A program made the translations under genes and the position numbers. The notes below the pieces were generated by a model. That model was not told where the DNA came from. It worked only from the letters and a program-made list of their open reading frames with translations, and did no database searches. From positions 1 through 7,532 of the forward strand of contig JAGACY010000281.1 of NCBI GenBank assembly GCA_017613855.1: a stretch of DNA of 7,532 nucleotides, written 5' to 3'. Shown piece after piece: positions 6,002 to 7,532 of the stretch (position 1 is its first letter; every line of letters begins with the position of its first letter). The DNA comes from Pseudomonadota bacterium (lineage in GTDB: Bacteria > Myxococcota > Bradymonadia > UBA4248).

Positions 6002-7444
6002 TCATTGTAGGTTGGCTGTTAAATCGCTGAGCAAAATTTTTGAGATTCCTTCTGTGAGTATAAAGATGGGACCGGAAACCATCTGTCCATCCTCATTTTC
6101 GCTTTGAACCTGAGCATAGCGGAACAAATTTCGTATGGTTTCGCTCATACTTAAAATGTAGGCAACATGGGTCGGATCATCCATGAACAGACGAATTTGT
6201 GCGGCCCCAAGAATAATATCGCTTTTTTCTTCGGGGGTTGCATATCGAACGGCCTGGAGTGAATTGATGACTTTGGCATAATTGGCGAGTTCTTTGTCGG
6301 GAATGACGGCGGAATCGATGTCATCGGAATGGTTTGCACAAGGTGCACTTTTCCAGACATCGGCCGTTTGGGGTTCATATCTCAGGCAATGAGACTCCAC
6401 CTCGACTTCGATGGCAGCAAGGTGTGTCGAATCGGCATCCCATACGGATTTGGTGCGCATATCATCGAGACTTGGAAAAATACCCAACAACCTTCGGCTG
6501 CTGATCAATCCGATGCGATCATCGCCCTCGACCCGAATATACCGCGTACCTTCGCCGAGGCTCATCCATTCGGGGTGTTGTGAAAAGTCGACTTCGGGGC
6601 CGATTTTTATGCGAAATTCGCGGTCAGGTGTACCGACAATGAGACTGCCGCCATATTGCATTTGCTGCATTTCATTGGATGGCAAACCATCCCCCCAGTC
6701 ATCGACGATAAAAGGCGTCAGCAATTCGATAACCGTAGCAATGCGGCGTTCATCGAGTTTAAATTTGGATATTTCAATTGGCATTTGGCTGGCATCGGCC
6801 GAAACCATACGCCATCCCTGGGGATTGTCGCTGCTTTTGGTACCTTGTCGGTCTACTTTGAAATGTTCACGGGCGGATTGGATTTCGAGTGAAATAATGT
6901 CCTGCGTGCTGAGCCTGAAGAATTCGCGCATGCGCCATGCGGAGGCGGGTTGCTCGAACATGGGGCCAAAATCCATGAGCGGGACAAAAGTTCTGTAGGC
7001 TTTATCCCCCATAAAAATCCATCGCCTTTCGGCATCAGCCGTTGCATATTTTTGACCGATACCGAGCTCAAATTCACATAATTCCTTATTATTTTGATAA
7101 AATTTTACGACCGTCGGTGTCTGTACCGAAAAGGATTGTCGCGTTTGAGGTGTCAATTCTCGCTGGTCATCGACGAACATTTTGGCATGTAAAAACTGCG
7201 CAAGCTGCTGCATTGCCTGGGGCTCGACAGGTTCCCGGACTGGCTGTGTCAATTGCCAGGTTTGGCCTTCTTTTTGGAATTGAATTTTCTGCAGGTGAGT
7301 GATTTCTATTTGGTCTGACTCTTCAAACCGGCATGGGAAAAACTCAAATTCCGAGACGGTGTGACGGTGGCCGGACAGGAGGACTCCCGCTGCAATCCCA
7401 AGGCAAATCAATAGAATGGCGAGTATGATGATAGCTTTTTTCAT
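6002..7444 (-). CDS. DUF4340-type membrane-anchored protein, three-module
   Basis: DUF4340 proteins have no settled function; they are often encoded next to Gld-type ABC transporter genes (family knowledge). The 480-residue product starts with MKK and a single hydrophobic helix (4-24) without a lipobox, so it is probably an inner-membrane protein with a periplasmic body. DUF4340 features are visible: WQLTQPVREPVEPQAM (63-78) followed by a helix, then LGIG (127-130) and WRMREFFRLSTQDIISLEI (170-188). Similar Trp-plus-helix patterns recur near Trp211 (WRMVSAD, then a helix at 231-244) and Trp364 (then a helix at 383-398), suggesting three related modules. No ribosome site is evident before the ATG. 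A terminator lies only 35 bp upstream, so the gene is separated from its upstream neighbour, and I see no convincing promoter between them. It ends about 100 bp before the kinase start. Confidence 0.7.
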   Translation of the reverse strand: MKKAIIILAILLICLGIAAGVLLSGHRHTVSEFEFFPCRFEESDQIEITHLQKIQFQKEGQTWQLTQPVREPVEPQAMQQLAQFLHAKMFVDDQRELTPQTRQSFSVQTPTVVKFYQNNKELCEFELGIGQKYATADAERRWIFMGDKAYRTFVPLMDFGPMFEQPASAWRMREFFRLSTQDIISLEIQSAREHFKVDRQGTKSSDNPQGWRMVSADASQMPIEISKFKLDERRIATVIELLTPFIVDDWGDGLPSNEMQQMQYGGSLIVGTPDREFRIKIGPEVDFSQHPEWMSLGEGTRYIRVEGDDRIGLISSRRLLGIFPSLDDMRTKSVWDADSTHLAAIEVEVESHCLRYEPQTADVWKSAPCANHSDDIDSAVIPDKELANYAKVINSLQAVRYATPEEKSDIILGAAQIRLFMDDPTHVAYILSMSETIRNLFRYAQVQSENEDGQMVSGPIFILTEGISKILLSDLTANLQ

Positions 7445-7478
7445 AATATGAGCGTGCCCGGGGGGGTGTATGGTCCCT

Positions 7479-7522
7479 AAAAAAAAAAGCGCCGGTGTAT
7501 CGGCACAGCCGATAGCCGGCGC
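7479..7522 (-). terminator. Intrinsic terminator of a gene beyond the right edge
   Basis: On the - strand a long hairpin pairs GCGCCGG (7516-7522) with CCGGCGC (7489-7495), and TATCGGC (7508-7514) with GCCGATA (7498-7504), around a 3-base loop. Ten T follow (7479-7488). It ends transcription entering from the right, so a - strand gene should end just past 7532. Confidence 0.92.
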
Positions 7523-7532
7523 GCAGCAAGCG

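Overview
The window looks like a chromosomal stretch of a Gram-negative, moderate-GC bacterium. A Ser/Thr kinase with a membrane anchor and PEGA modules, a DUF4340 protein and cytochrome c maturation genes together suggest a relative of the former Deltaproteobacteria (Myxococcota or Bradymonadota-like). This is inference from gene content only; no rRNA or other taxonomic marker is present.

Layout. On the + strand, obg (22-1080) is followed after 2 bp by nadD (1083-1673), and a strong intrinsic terminator lies at 1813-1856. All remaining genes are on the - strand. Read in their own direction they are: a terminator (7479-7522) closing an unseen gene to the right; a three-module DUF4340 membrane-anchored protein (7444-6002); a short promoter-bearing leader; a 715-residue Ser/Thr kinase with three PEGA-like modules (5898-3751); a small CcmE-like heme chaperone whose start overlaps the kinase end by 29 bp (3779-3414); a repeat-filled gap (3413-3070); and a divergent, short CcmF-like heme lyase subunit (3069-1819). 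The last gene converges on nadD, and its final codons lie inside nadD's terminator.

How the genes may work together. The CcmE-like and CcmF-like proteins are best read as part of System I cytochrome c maturation. The CcmE-like protein has Cys where classical CcmE has the heme-binding His, as in the Cys-type CcmE of Desulfovibrio and archaea. The overlap with the kinase gene suggests one transcript carrying kinase, ccmE and ccmF; whether signalling and heme handling are functionally linked is unknown.

The most unusual structure is a family of 7-bp tandem repeats, written AATGNNN on one strand. It occurs in two places. Between ccmE and ccmF the heptads alternate with two identical 82-bp modules, each carrying two GC-rich palindromes; identity extends to 100 bp when flanking heptad bases are counted. 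At the nadD 3' end, two blocks of about five heptads each face each other. Both repeat sites touch a stop codon: one writes the last residues of NadD, the other supplies the stop of the CcmE-like gene.
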